Below, in pieces: positions 9,956-18,904 of a DNA stretch of 64,000 bases. This DNA is from an uncultured Acidobacteriia bacterium. GTDB lineage: Bacteria > Acidobacteriota > Terriglobia > Bryobacterales > Bryobacteraceae. The stretch is taken from the NCBI GenBank assembly GCA_903907865.1, contig CAIVPR010000017.1, positions 1 to 64,000 on the forward strand. Direction: 5' to 3'. Every line of letters begins with the position of its first letter. Position 1 is the stretch's first letter. Position numbers and translations under genes: made by a program. The notes under the pieces were generated by a model that was not told the DNA's origin, did not search any database, and was given only the letters and a program-made list of their open reading frames with translations.

Positions 9956-10681
9956 ATGCGCAGCGCACGCCTTTGTAGCGTCGTTTGTATTTTCGCGGCC
10001 TGTCTGATTCCGGTCCTCGGACAGGCACCAGCCCCGAAGTTCGAGGTTGCGTCGCTGAAGCTGGTTTCCGGTCGGACCGGGGAGGCCGCTTACTTCCGGC
10101 AGGAAACGACTCCCACCCGCGTTGCGTATTCCAACGCGCGGCTGGGGCTTCTGATTTCGTTCGCGTACGCGGTTTCGGACAACCGCATTCTCGCCATTCC
10201 GGCTGCCATGGAATCGGCTTCCTACGATGTAGCGGCGGTCTTCCCCGAAGGCACACCTAAGGAGCAGATCCCCCTCATGCTGCAGCGTCTACTGGCCGAC
10301 CGGCTGAAGCTCGAAATCCGTCGTGAATCCACCAGCGTGCCAGCCTACGACTTGGTCGCGCTGCCAAAAGGCGTCAAACTGGAGCCCGCGACGCCGGGGG
10401 CCACGGGGCTGAACCAGATCGTTCCCGGCGAAATCACTTTGACCGACAGGCCCCTGTCCGGGATTTGCGAAACCGTCGCACGGGTGGCCGGGCGCCCGTG
10501 CGTCGACAAGACCGGGATCGAAGGCTCATTCAATTTCCACCTGAAATGGGAGCCCGACGAAACTGGTCCGTCCATCTTCACCGCGCTCCAAGAGCAGCAC
10601 GGGCTGAAGCTGGTGCCTTCCAAGACGGTGGTGGAGAACTTGGTGGTGACGCACGTGGAGCGCGTGCCGACCGAAAACTAA
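9956..10681 (+). CDS. TIGR03435 family protein
   Basis: Signal peptide then PKFEVASLKLVSG..., LLADRLKLEIRRES, GRPCVDKTGIEGSFNFHLKW: typical TIGR03435 pattern. Confidence 0.85.
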   Translation: MRSARLCSVVCIFAACLIPVLGQAPAPKFEVASLKLVSGRTGEAAYFRQETTPTRVAYSNARLGLLISFAYAVSDNRILAIPAAMESASYDVAAVFPEGTPKEQIPLMLQRLLADRLKLEIRRESTSVPAYDLVALPKGVKLEPATPGATGLNQIVPGEITLTDRPLSGICETVARVAGRPCVDKTGIEGSFNFHLKWEPDETGPSIFTALQEQHGLKLVPSKTVVENLVVTHVERVPTEN

Positions 10682-11647
10682 CTACCGCACCGGTACCGTG
10701 TTCTTGCGGATGTAGTCGTCGACCTTGTTCGGAACCTCGATGGCGTTGGCGGCTGGGCCGACGTAGTGAAACGCCTCGGCGTACTGCAGTCCGTACTTCT
10801 TGCCCAACTCGCGGTTCGGCGCGAGCACAAATTCCCGGATGTAGTTCCGGTCCGCAGTCTTGTCGTCGTCGCCCAGCAGGGGGAGCTTTTTCCCCTCCTT
10901 GGCCAACTGCGCCCGCAGTTTCGACCCGTGGTGCCCGCCCGGCCCCTTCGCGATATTCGCCAGGTTCGCGTCGATCTTCTTTTCCACGTACCCGGTGATG
11001 TCCACCACGCGGGTTACCTCCGGTCTCCGAGCGTAGTAGTACTTGTCGGTGACCGCATGGGCGGCGAAACCGGCGTCGATCTGTTCGGGGTAGTCGTGGA
11101 CACGCCCGGCCATCCAGGACGCTGCCTCGACGCAGTGGCCGAGCACGTAGTGGTCGGGGTTCTCCTCGTCGTGCGCCCATGGGTCGTAGCAGAAGACGGT
11201 GTCGATCTTCAGGTAGCGGATCAGGAAGATCAGGCGACAGATGAGCTCGTTGCGCGAGATGTCGCTCATCCGGTGGTTGTTGTAGTTGAGTGCGAAGTGC
11301 TTCAACAGCCCCAATGCCCGCGTCTGCTCGTTGACTTCGCGCTCGTTGCGGAGCACGTTTTCGCCGACGGTGCCGGGCTCGCCCACATCGTCGCCCATGT
11401 CGTCGTTGGTGGCGCGAATCATATAGCCGGTGTAGCCCTCGCCGATCAGCTTGGCGACGGTGCCGCCGCACAGGATCGCGATGTCGTCCGAGTGCGGCTG
11501 GATCGCGGCCAAGACCTTCCCCGCGTGCCGCGCCCCGGCCCGCTCAATGTCGGGAGGGGTGGTGATCCACTGGGCTCCCAAGCGGGACCCGGCTCCAAGG
11601 ACGGAAACGCCGGTCATCATGCGGTTGATAAATTCACGCCTCTGCAT
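10682..11647 (-). CDS. PIG-L/LmbE-like deacetylase
   Basis: Translation from ATG at 11647: MQRREFINRMMTGVSV...AIQPHSDDIAILCGGTVAKLIGEGYTGYMIRATNDD. Confidence 0.85.
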   Translation of the reverse strand: MQRREFINRMMTGVSVLGAGSRLGAQWITTPPDIERAGARHAGKVLAAIQPHSDDIAILCGGTVAKLIGEGYTGYMIRATNDDMGDDVGEPGTVGENVLRNEREVNEQTRALGLLKHFALNYNNHRMSDISRNELICRLIFLIRYLKIDTVFCYDPWAHDEENPDHYVLGHCVEAASWMAGRVHDYPEQIDAGFAAHAVTDKYYYARRPEVTRVVDITGYVEKKIDANLANIAKGPGGHHGSKLRAQLAKEGKKLPLLGDDDKTADRNYIREFVLAPNRELGKKYGLQYAEAFHYVGPAANAIEVPNKVDDYIRKNTVPVR

Positions 11648-11705
11648 GGTGGCCCAGTATATCCCAATTCGTGGGCCCAGACACAAACGGTGGTATCGTG
11701 GCGGA

Positions 11706-12540
11706 ATGCTTTCCCGACGCGAATTCGGATTCGCCGCCGTTACCTCCGTCACAGCCTTTGGACAGACCAAACTCTTGGTCCCTGTCGGCCTCCAGCAGAC
11801 CGCCGTTGCCAAGAACCTCCAGCAGGATCTGCCCGGAACACTCCGCGCCGTCGCCGGCATGGGATACGGGCTGATCGAGTTCTCGGCAACCACGTTCATG
11901 AAATGGACTCCGGCGGAGACCCGTGAAGTACGCAAGGTGCTGGACGAGGTGAATCTCGGCTGTCGTTCCACGCACAACGAGATCGCCTCGTTTTCCGGCG
12001 ACGGCCTGTCAAAAGCGCTCGAGCTGAACCACATCCTCGGCTCGGACACCCTCGTATCGGTGCGCGGCCCCGGCACCGCCATTGCCCCCGCCAACCTCGA
12101 CACCTGGAAACGGTTCAGCGATCAACTGAGCCAAGCCGTCGCGCAGATCCGGGCTGCCGGGATGAAACTGGGATTCCACAACCACGAAGTCGAGTTCCGA
12201 CCGGTCGAAGGCACCCGCCCCATCGACATCCTGGCTGGCAATCCGGACATCACGGCGTTCCACCTGAACATAGGACTCGCCTTGAAGGGCGGGGGAGACC
12301 CGGTGGCATTCATCCGCCAGTGCCACGGGCGCATCCAGACAGTCCTCTGCCAGGATTTCGAAGGCAAGGCCAAGTGGAACGAGATTTTTGAGGTTTCCGA
12401 ATCGGTTGGAGGCTTGGAGTTTTACCTGATCCAGCATACCGACGGACTATCGCTTCAACCGGGCCAGTCCCAAGGAGGGGACCTGCTGGAAATCGCCAGA
12501 ACCGACTTGGCCTATTTCCGCAAGCTCAAAAAAAAAAAAG
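11706..12540 (+). CDS. Sugar phosphate isomerase/epimerase (xylose-isomerase-like TIM barrel); 3' end unclear at a poly-A tract
   Basis: MLSRREFGFAAVTSVTAFG (Tat-like) then GLIEFSATTFMKWTPAETREVRKVLDEVNL...LGFHNHEVEFRP. ORF stays open in frame to 13382. Confidence 0.8.
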
Positions 12541-12746
12541 GGCATGGTACCCAGCGCCATAGCACTTGGATAACATGCCCAAAGGTTCAAGGCACCGATC
12601 CCTTCGGAGTAGGACCGTGTCGACTGCAGAACCAGAATCCTTGCAGGCGCGACGTCGCCGCAACCCACCAGGTACTACTATGCACACAAACTGGTGCACG
12701 ATGCAAGTTTTTCAACGATTGGCGTACCCTAGAGAGGGAGAAGTCC

Positions 12747-13382
12747 ATGGACACCAACACGCGCCTGCACGCGGAAGTGCTACCAACGGAAGAGGATGTT
12801 GTTCGAATCCTTCGTGAAACGGGAGCCCTGCGCAAGGGGCATTTCGAATTCCCGAACGGCACGCACTCGGACGAGTATCTACAAGTGCCCTTGGCCATGC
12901 AGCACTACCAGCACGCCAAGACCCTCTGTGTCGGCGTGAGCCGACTGTTGCGGGCCAATCAGGAGATTCGTGCGCTGATCCCGCGCTTGTCGATTGTGAG
13001 CCCGGCAACCGGAGGACTTCCCGTAGCCTACGGAATCTGCGAAGCCCTTCGAGCCAAAAAAGCCTACTGGGCGGAGCGCGACGACTCCGGCTCCTATCGT
13101 TTCCGTCCGTTCATCCAGCCGGAACCCGGCGAACCGGTCATCCTGGTCGACGACATCCTGCACTCGGGCCACAACCTTGCCGACCTCAAGGCCACGCTCG
13201 AAAGCTTCGGGGCCAACGTTTTGGGCTTGGCCGTGATCATCCATCAGCCCACGCCGCGCACGCACGATTTTGGTGCACTCCCCCTTTATCACCTCGCGCG
13301 GCTCGATGCAAGCTACTATTCGGACTTGACCTCTTGTGAATTGTGTGCCCAGGGCGGCACCCCAACCAAGGTATGGGTGTAG
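12747..13382 (+). CDS. Orotate phosphoribosyltransferase-like PRTase
   Basis: RETGALRKGHFEFPNGTHSDEYLQVPLAM; PRPP loop EPVILVDDILHSGHNL. ATG at 12747 after agagagggag. Confidence 0.8.
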   Translation: MDTNTRLHAEVLPTEEDVVRILRETGALRKGHFEFPNGTHSDEYLQVPLAMQHYQHAKTLCVGVSRLLRANQEIRALIPRLSIVSPATGGLPVAYGICEALRAKKAYWAERDDSGSYRFRPFIQPEPGEPVILVDDILHSGHNLADLKATLESFGANVLGLAVIIHQPTPRTHDFGALPLYHLARLDASYYSDLTSCELCAQGGTPTKVWV

Positions 13383-13580
13383 GATGCTGAAATACCGTTT
13401 TGGGAATGCCTATTTTCCTTTCTTATCAAGGAGATGGAGGCCATTCGGGGGCGTGCTGCAACCCGGTGCAAAGTGTTACATCCGCATGTCAAACCGTATA
13501 TTTGCAGAATCCAGGGCCCACTTCTCCACAGAGATTTCCACAGGGCCGTTTGAAAAGTCCTCAGTTGTGGGAGCGGCCCT

Positions 13581-15332
13581 TTGAAACTCGGAATCGTCGA
13601 CTGGATCGTGATCGCGGCCTACTTCGCCTTCAACCTCCTGATCGGCTTCTACTACAAGAACAAGGCCGGTGCCAGCATCGGCGACTTCTTCCTTTCCGGC
13701 CGCAACGTGCCCTGGTGGCTCGCCGGAACCTCGATGGTCGCCACCACCTTCGCCGCCGACACGCCGCTGGTTGTGACCGGCCTCGTGGCACGCAATGGCA
13801 TCGCCGGCAACTGGCTCTGGTGGAACATGGTCGCCAGCGGCATGCTGACCGTCTTCCTATTCGCAAGGCTTTGGCGGCGATCCGGCATGACGACCGACAT
13901 CGAGCTGGCCGAACTGCGCTACGCGGGTCGGCCTGCCGCGTTCCTGCGGGGCTTCCGGGCGCTCTACCTCGGCATCGCGATGAACTGCATCGTGCTCGGA
14001 TGGGTGAATCTGGCGATGGTCAAGATTCTGGGGCTCGTGCTGGGAATTTCCAAGTCCGAGGCACTCTGGGTCGTGGTCGGCCTGATCGCGCTGACGTCGT
14101 TCATCTCGGCGCTCTCCGGGCTGTGGGGCGTCTTGGTCACCGACCTCTTCCAGTTCGTCATCAAGATGGGCATGGTCATTGTGCTGGGCGTCTCCGCCGT
14201 GCACGCCGTGGGCGGCATCGAGGCCATGAAGGCCAAGCTGGGCGGCGGGGACTCCGCGTTCCTCAGTTTCGTGCCCGACCTGCACTCGCCGTTCATGCCG
14301 GCCGTCACCTTCTTCGTGTACATCGCGGTCAACTGGTGGGCCACGTGGTATCCCGGTTCCGAGCCCGGCGGCGGCGGCTTCGTCGCCCAGCGCATGTTCA
14401 GCGCCAAGGATGAGCGGCATTCCCTGCTGGCCACCCTCTGGTTCAACGTCGCCCATTACGCCCTGCGCCCCTGGCCGTGGATCGTGGTCGGTTTGGCCTC
14501 CGTGATCCTGTACCCGCACCTTGCCGACCCCGAGACAGGCTACGTGCGCGTCATGATCGACTACCTGCCGCCCTCCCTGCGCGGCCTGATGGTGGCGGCC
14601 TTCGCGGCGGCGTTCATGTCGACCATCGGCACCCAGCTCAACTGGGGTGCCAGCTACCTGGTCAATGACTTCTACGCGCGCTTCCTGCATAAGGGCGCGT
14701 CGGACCGGCACTACGTGAAGGTCTCGCAGGTGGCCACGGTGCTCCTCACGATCATTTCCGCGTTCGTCACCTGGCACATGGAATCCATCTCCGGCGCGTG
14801 GAAGCTGCTGATCGCCACCGGCGCGGGCACGGGGACGGTCCTGATCCTGCGCTGGTATTGGTGGCGCATCAACGCTTGGAGCGAGGTCTCGTCGATGGCG
14901 GCGGCCTTCGTCACCTCGATCGCACTCCAGACCGTCTGGCATCTGGACAGCGACAAGCCCGAAGGCTTCGCCTACCTGATCCTGATCACGGTGGGCGTCA
15001 CGACGGTCGTTTGGGTGGCGACCACCTTCCTTACCGCGCCGGAATCGGATGCCACGCTGCTGGGCTTCTACCGCCGGGTGCGCCCGTCGCCCGCGGGCTG
15101 GAAGCCGGTGGCGGCGAAGGCCCCCGAGGTTCCGGCGTCGAACGACCTCGCGTGGAATCTTTTCGACTGGCTTTGCGGTTGCGTGATGATCTATGGCGCG
15201 TTGTTCGGGATCGGTAAGATTGTACTGGCGGAATACGCGCAGGCTGCCCCGTTCCTGATTGCCGCCGTGGTCGCGGGCGTGGCGATTTATTGGGACCTGT
15301 CGCGCCGCGGCTGGTCGTCCGTATTGGAATAA
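13581..15332 (+). CDS. Sodium:solute symporter family protein (TTG start)
   Basis: 583 aa, about 12 TM segments; FYYKNKAGASIGDFFLSGRNVPWWLAGTSMVATTFAADTPL is a characteristic SSS N-terminus. Confidence 0.88.
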   Translation: MKLGIVDWIVIAAYFAFNLLIGFYYKNKAGASIGDFFLSGRNVPWWLAGTSMVATTFAADTPLVVTGLVARNGIAGNWLWWNMVASGMLTVFLFARLWRRSGMTTDIELAELRYAGRPAAFLRGFRALYLGIAMNCIVLGWVNLAMVKILGLVLGISKSEALWVVVGLIALTSFISALSGLWGVLVTDLFQFVIKMGMVIVLGVSAVHAVGGIEAMKAKLGGGDSAFLSFVPDLHSPFMPAVTFFVYIAVNWWATWYPGSEPGGGGFVAQRMFSAKDERHSLLATLWFNVAHYALRPWPWIVVGLASVILYPHLADPETGYVRVMIDYLPPSLRGLMVAAFAAAFMSTIGTQLNWGASYLVNDFYARFLHKGASDRHYVKVSQVATVLLTIISAFVTWHMESISGAWKLLIATGAGTGTVLILRWYWWRINAWSEVSSMAAAFVTSIALQTVWHLDSDKPEGFAYLILITVGVTTVVWVATTFLTAPESDATLLGFYRRVRPSPAGWKPVAAKAPEVPASNDLAWNLFDWLCGCVMIYGALFGIGKIVLAEYAQAAPFLIAAVVAGVAIYWDLSRRGWSSVLE

Positions 15333-15338
15333 CCCAAC

Positions 15339-15869
15339 ATGAAAAAATTCCCCCTGTTCGTCTTGATGGCCGCCGCTGCGCTGGCCCAGGCACCAAAACC
15401 CGAGGTTCTGGCTCCGTACCTGCCCACGCCCCTCAGCATCGTGGAACAGATGTTGGACCTCGGCAAACTGAAAGCTGGCGAGAAGATGTTCGACCTTGGC
15501 AGCGGCGACGGGCGGATCATCTTCATGGCCGCCCAGAAGTACCATGCCGACGCCACCGGGGTCGAGCTGGACAACGACCTATACGCGTCGAGCCAATCGA
15601 AGATCCGCCAACTCGGCCTGACCCAGACGGCGCGCATCATCCACGGCGACATCTTGACCCAGGATTATTCGTCGGCCGACCTGATTACGGTCTACCTGCT
15701 GCCGGAGTCCAACATCAAGGCGCGTCCCCTTCTGGAAAGGCAACTGAAGAAAGGGACACGGATCGTCGCGCACGACTTCCCGGTCGGCGGCTGGACCCCG
15801 GTCAAGACCGTCACGATACCGGACGACGGCGAAGGCCGCAGCCACACCTTGATGCTGTACATCCGGTAG
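15339..15869 (+). CDS. SAM-dependent methyltransferase with N-terminal signal-like segment
   Basis: KMFDLGSGDGRIIFMAAQKYHADATGVELDNDL (motif I); N-terminus MKKFPLFVLMAAAALAQAPK. Confidence 0.82.
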   Translation: MKKFPLFVLMAAAALAQAPKPEVLAPYLPTPLSIVEQMLDLGKLKAGEKMFDLGSGDGRIIFMAAQKYHADATGVELDNDLYASSQSKIRQLGLTQTARIIHGDILTQDYSSADLITVYLLPESNIKARPLLERQLKKGTRIVAHDFPVGGWTPVKTVTIPDDGEGRSHTLMLYIR

Positions 15870-15872
15870 GGG

Positions 15873-16640
15873 CTACTCGATCCGGAAGTCCCAAACGCGG
15901 ATGTCGATCTTGCCCTCCGTGTACTCCACAACCGCGTATTCACCCTTCGCCAGAGCCTCCTGAGGCCAGATCTTGTAGAGGCCGCTCTGGGTGAGCTGTT
16001 TGGTGAAGATTTCCACCGAGTCGCGCTCCTCAACCACCTCGTTGGAGACAGGCACGACGGTGATCCGCTCCACGATCCGAACGCCGTCCTTGCCGGCTGT
16101 TAGTTTCACAATCCCGACGCTGTCCTCCAGAGACTGCTGCAGGAAAAACTCGGGTCGGTCGTCCTTCAGTACGTTCGGGGAGCGCCCGTACGGGATCTCC
16201 AGCACGGATTTGCCCGAGACCAGCGGAATCGGCGACAGGTGCTTCAGGATCGTGCGGCGTTTGTTGTCGTGGACGGTGGCCTCGGCGATCTTGAATATCC
16301 GCAGTTGGCCGTCCTCCAGCATGTAGACGCCGGGGTCGGTGGGGATTTTCTGAATTTCCCGGCGTTCTTCCTTGAGCGCCTCGGCCTCCTCGGCCAGTTG
16401 CTGTGCCTGCTTCTCGACTTTTTGGGCGCGGGCGGTGGTGTCCGCCTCCGTGCGTTTCAGGTCGACCAGTTCGACCGGCATCTCCTCCCACTCGCTCCGT
16501 TCGGTGCTGTAGTACTTCAGGCGGTCGCCCTCGACCTTGAATTCGCGGACCAGCTGATAGCTGCCGTCCTTCATGTACAGTTTCACCGCCGCCAGTGCGG
16601 GCAGCACGATCAGGACCAAGGCCAGCAGGACTTTGCGCAT
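15873..16640 (-). CDS. Hypothetical secreted protein
   Basis: 255 aa; signal-like MRKVLLALVLIVLPALAAVKLYMKDGSYQLV. Confidence 0.6.
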   Translation of the reverse strand: MRKVLLALVLIVLPALAAVKLYMKDGSYQLVREFKVEGDRLKYYSTERSEWEEMPVELVDLKRTEADTTARAQKVEKQAQQLAEEAEALKEERREIQKIPTDPGVYMLEDGQLRIFKIAEATVHDNKRRTILKHLSPIPLVSGKSVLEIPYGRSPNVLKDDRPEFFLQQSLEDSVGIVKLTAGKDGVRIVERITVVPVSNEVVEERDSVEIFTKQLTQSGLYKIWPQEALAKGEYAVVEYTEGKIDIRVWDFRIE

Positions 16641-16690
16641 GGGCTTCTGAACATGATTGTAGCCGTATTCGGCAACTATAATGAAGACGA

Positions 16691-17662
16691 ATGCAAACGC
16701 GCAAATTGGGCCGGACCGGCCTCGAAGTTTCCATCCTCGGCTACGGGGCCTGGGGGATCAGCGGCAAGCAGTGGATCGGGGCTGAGGACGACGCGTCGCT
16801 GGCTGCCCTGCGCCTCGCGATCTCGAAGGGCGTGAACTTCATCGACACGGCGCTGGCCTACGGCGACGGCAAGAGCGAGGAGTTGGTGGGGAAGGTCGTC
16901 CGCGAAGCCTCGGAGACGGTTTATGTTGCGACCAAGGTACCGCCGAAGAACCGCGTTTGGCCTGCACGGCTCGGCACGGGGATCGAGGACGTCTTTCCGT
17001 ACCAATACATTGTCGATTCGACCGATACCAGCCTGCGGAACCTCGGCTTGGAGCGCGTCGACCTACAGCAACTGCACGTCTGGAACCCCGAGTGGCTGGA
17101 GCGCGACGAGTGGCGCAGGGCGTTCGAAGACCTCAAGCGCGACGGCAAGGTTCGGTTTGTCGGGATCTCGATCAACGACCACCAGCCGGAGACGGCGCTG
17201 GGGATCATCGAAACCGGCCTGATCGACACGGTACAGGTGATTTACAACGTTTTCGACCAGTCGCCGGAGCGCGAACTGTTCGCGGCTTGCCAGAAGCACA
17301 ACATAGGAGTGCTGGCGCGTGTTCCGTTTGACGAGGGCTCGCTGACGGGCCGCATCAATGCCGACACGGTGTTCCCGGAAGGCGATTTCCGCAATTACTA
17401 CTTCAGGGGCGACCGGAAGGCCGAAGTCGCGGCGCGGGTGGCGACGATTCTGGCGGATCTGGGGCGAACTGCAACTGCGGAGATGGCGGAAGTAGCGCTG
17501 CGGTTCTGCATGACGCACCCGGCGGTTTCGACGGTGATTCCTGGCATGCGGTCGCTATCGAGTGTTACGGCGAACGCGGCGGCGGCGGAGCTCGGCGGGC
17601 TCAATGAGAACGAAATCGAGATCCTGCGGCGGCATGCCTGGGACCGGAATTTCTATGCGTGA
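16691..17662 (+). CDS. Aldo/keto reductase
   Basis: MQTRKLGRTGLEVSILGYGAWGISG, FIDTALAYGDGKSEELVGK, TVIPGMRSLSSVTANAAA. Confidence 0.93.
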   Translation: MQTRKLGRTGLEVSILGYGAWGISGKQWIGAEDDASLAALRLAISKGVNFIDTALAYGDGKSEELVGKVVREASETVYVATKVPPKNRVWPARLGTGIEDVFPYQYIVDSTDTSLRNLGLERVDLQQLHVWNPEWLERDEWRRAFEDLKRDGKVRFVGISINDHQPETALGIIETGLIDTVQVIYNVFDQSPERELFAACQKHNIGVLARVPFDEGSLTGRINADTVFPEGDFRNYYFRGDRKAEVAARVATILADLGRTATAEMAEVALRFCMTHPAVSTVIPGMRSLSSVTANAAAAELGGLNENEIEILRRHAWDRNFYA

Positions 17663-17704
17663 TGGAGTGGCGCTGATCGCCTTTGTGCGGGCCACGCGCC
17701 GACT

Positions 17705-18760
17705 TCACTTTCGCAAGGACACCCAAGTGCTGCGGAACCGTCCGACCTCGCACAACCCAACGGCCAAGCCCAGCACGCAGGTCGACAAGTACATTAGCAA
17801 CAACGGGAAGCAAAGAAGCGCCCTCCACCAGCCAATCACTCCGGCGATGTAGGCAAGCAATTGGACGTTGAGCGCCGCGATTGCCAAAAGGACTGCTGGT
17901 CCTATCCAGTAGACATCCTGCTGCGCCGCGATCCATAGCGCCGCAGGCAGCAGCGCGATCAACACGCAACTGGCCCGGTCCCGCCAACGGAAGTTCAAGT
18001 CGTGGGGCAACGGGTACCGCGTCAAAAGCCTGGTCCAAGGGATCGCCCGGCAATACAGGTCCGTCCGAAACATGGACCCGGTGGTCCAGGTCTTGTGGTG
18101 GGTCACTTGGATGTTTCGATCCAGTTCGATCACGCCTCCCCCCGACGACAAACGCAATCCAAACTCGACATCCTCGATCGAAGGCCGCGAGTACGATTCA
18201 TCAAAGCCACCGAGGCGGTCGAACGTCGACTTCCGCACCGCTCCGCAGGCCGTCCAAAACGTCGTTGCCGTGGCCTTTGAGTGATGGTGGACGAAGCTGT
18301 GGTGCAGGTTGCGAAAGCGGCTTACCAAGCCTTTGGCCGTCGGATGCCTGTCATACGACCCCACAACCGCGTCGAGGCTTGGATTGCCCCTCAAGCGGTC
18401 CACGAAGCGCCCGATGGTATCCGGATGGGGCGAAGTGTCCGCGTCCATGAAGACCAGCAGCTGTCCCTGTGCGACTCGGGCGGCAGCGTTCCGGGCCGTG
18501 GCTGGCCCGGAATGTCGTTCGAGGCGGATCAGCCGACCCCCAACCCGCGACGCTATCCTGGCGATAGCCGGACCCTCGGGCGAGCAGTCATCCACAACCA
18601 GCAATTCAAAGTCACGGAATAGGGAATCGGAGACAATCGAGTCCAAACACCGTTCCAGGATCGCCACCGATACCGGCGAGTCGACCCACGCGGGAATGAT
18701 CACGGAGACAATGGGCGCGTCGTCTGGGGGCCGGTTGTCTTCTGGGCGCGGATTCGTCAT
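17705..18760 (-). CDS. Family 2 glycosyltransferase with C-terminal TM segments
   Basis: PIVSVIIPAWVDS..., LLVVDDCSPEGP, GQLLVFMDADTSPHPD. Confidence 0.9.
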   Translation of the reverse strand: MTNPRPEDNRPPDDAPIVSVIIPAWVDSPVSVAILERCLDSIVSDSLFRDFELLVVDDCSPEGPAIARIASRVGGRLIRLERHSGPATARNAAARVAQGQLLVFMDADTSPHPDTIGRFVDRLRGNPSLDAVVGSYDRHPTAKGLVSRFRNLHHSFVHHHSKATATTFWTACGAVRKSTFDRLGGFDESYSRPSIEDVEFGLRLSSGGGVIELDRNIQVTHHKTWTTGSMFRTDLYCRAIPWTRLLTRYPLPHDLNFRWRDRASCVLIALLPAALWIAAQQDVYWIGPAVLLAIAALNVQLLAYIAGVIGWWRALLCFPLLLMYLSTCVLGLAVGLCEVGRFRSTWVSLRK

Positions 18761-18904
18761 GCTCGGCTATTCGGGTGATCGGGTTTCTCGGCAGCGGCCC
18801 CCTTTGACGCTCTCCGCACAACCATGCCACGGCGGTACTTAGTAGTATCGTACTAGTTGGTTTCTTACAGCCGCCGAGATTGGCGGCCGGAGTTTTGATA
18901 CTTT

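Noticed and set aside
11648-12103. N-terminal 152 codons of the 473-aa minus ORF
   Set aside because: Extends over the divergently oriented isomerase; PIG-L gene clearly begins at MQRREF (11647).
13857-15545. 562-aa minus-strand ORF
   Set aside because: Antisense to the sodium:solute symporter; low-complexity His/Arg/Gly composition typical of GC-rich shadow ORFs.
18870-18887. GCCGCC-GAGATT-GGCGGC hairpin before the AsmA-like gene
   Set aside because: Short stem in GC-rich DNA without a U-tract or supporting context; likely chance or a simple leader hairpin.
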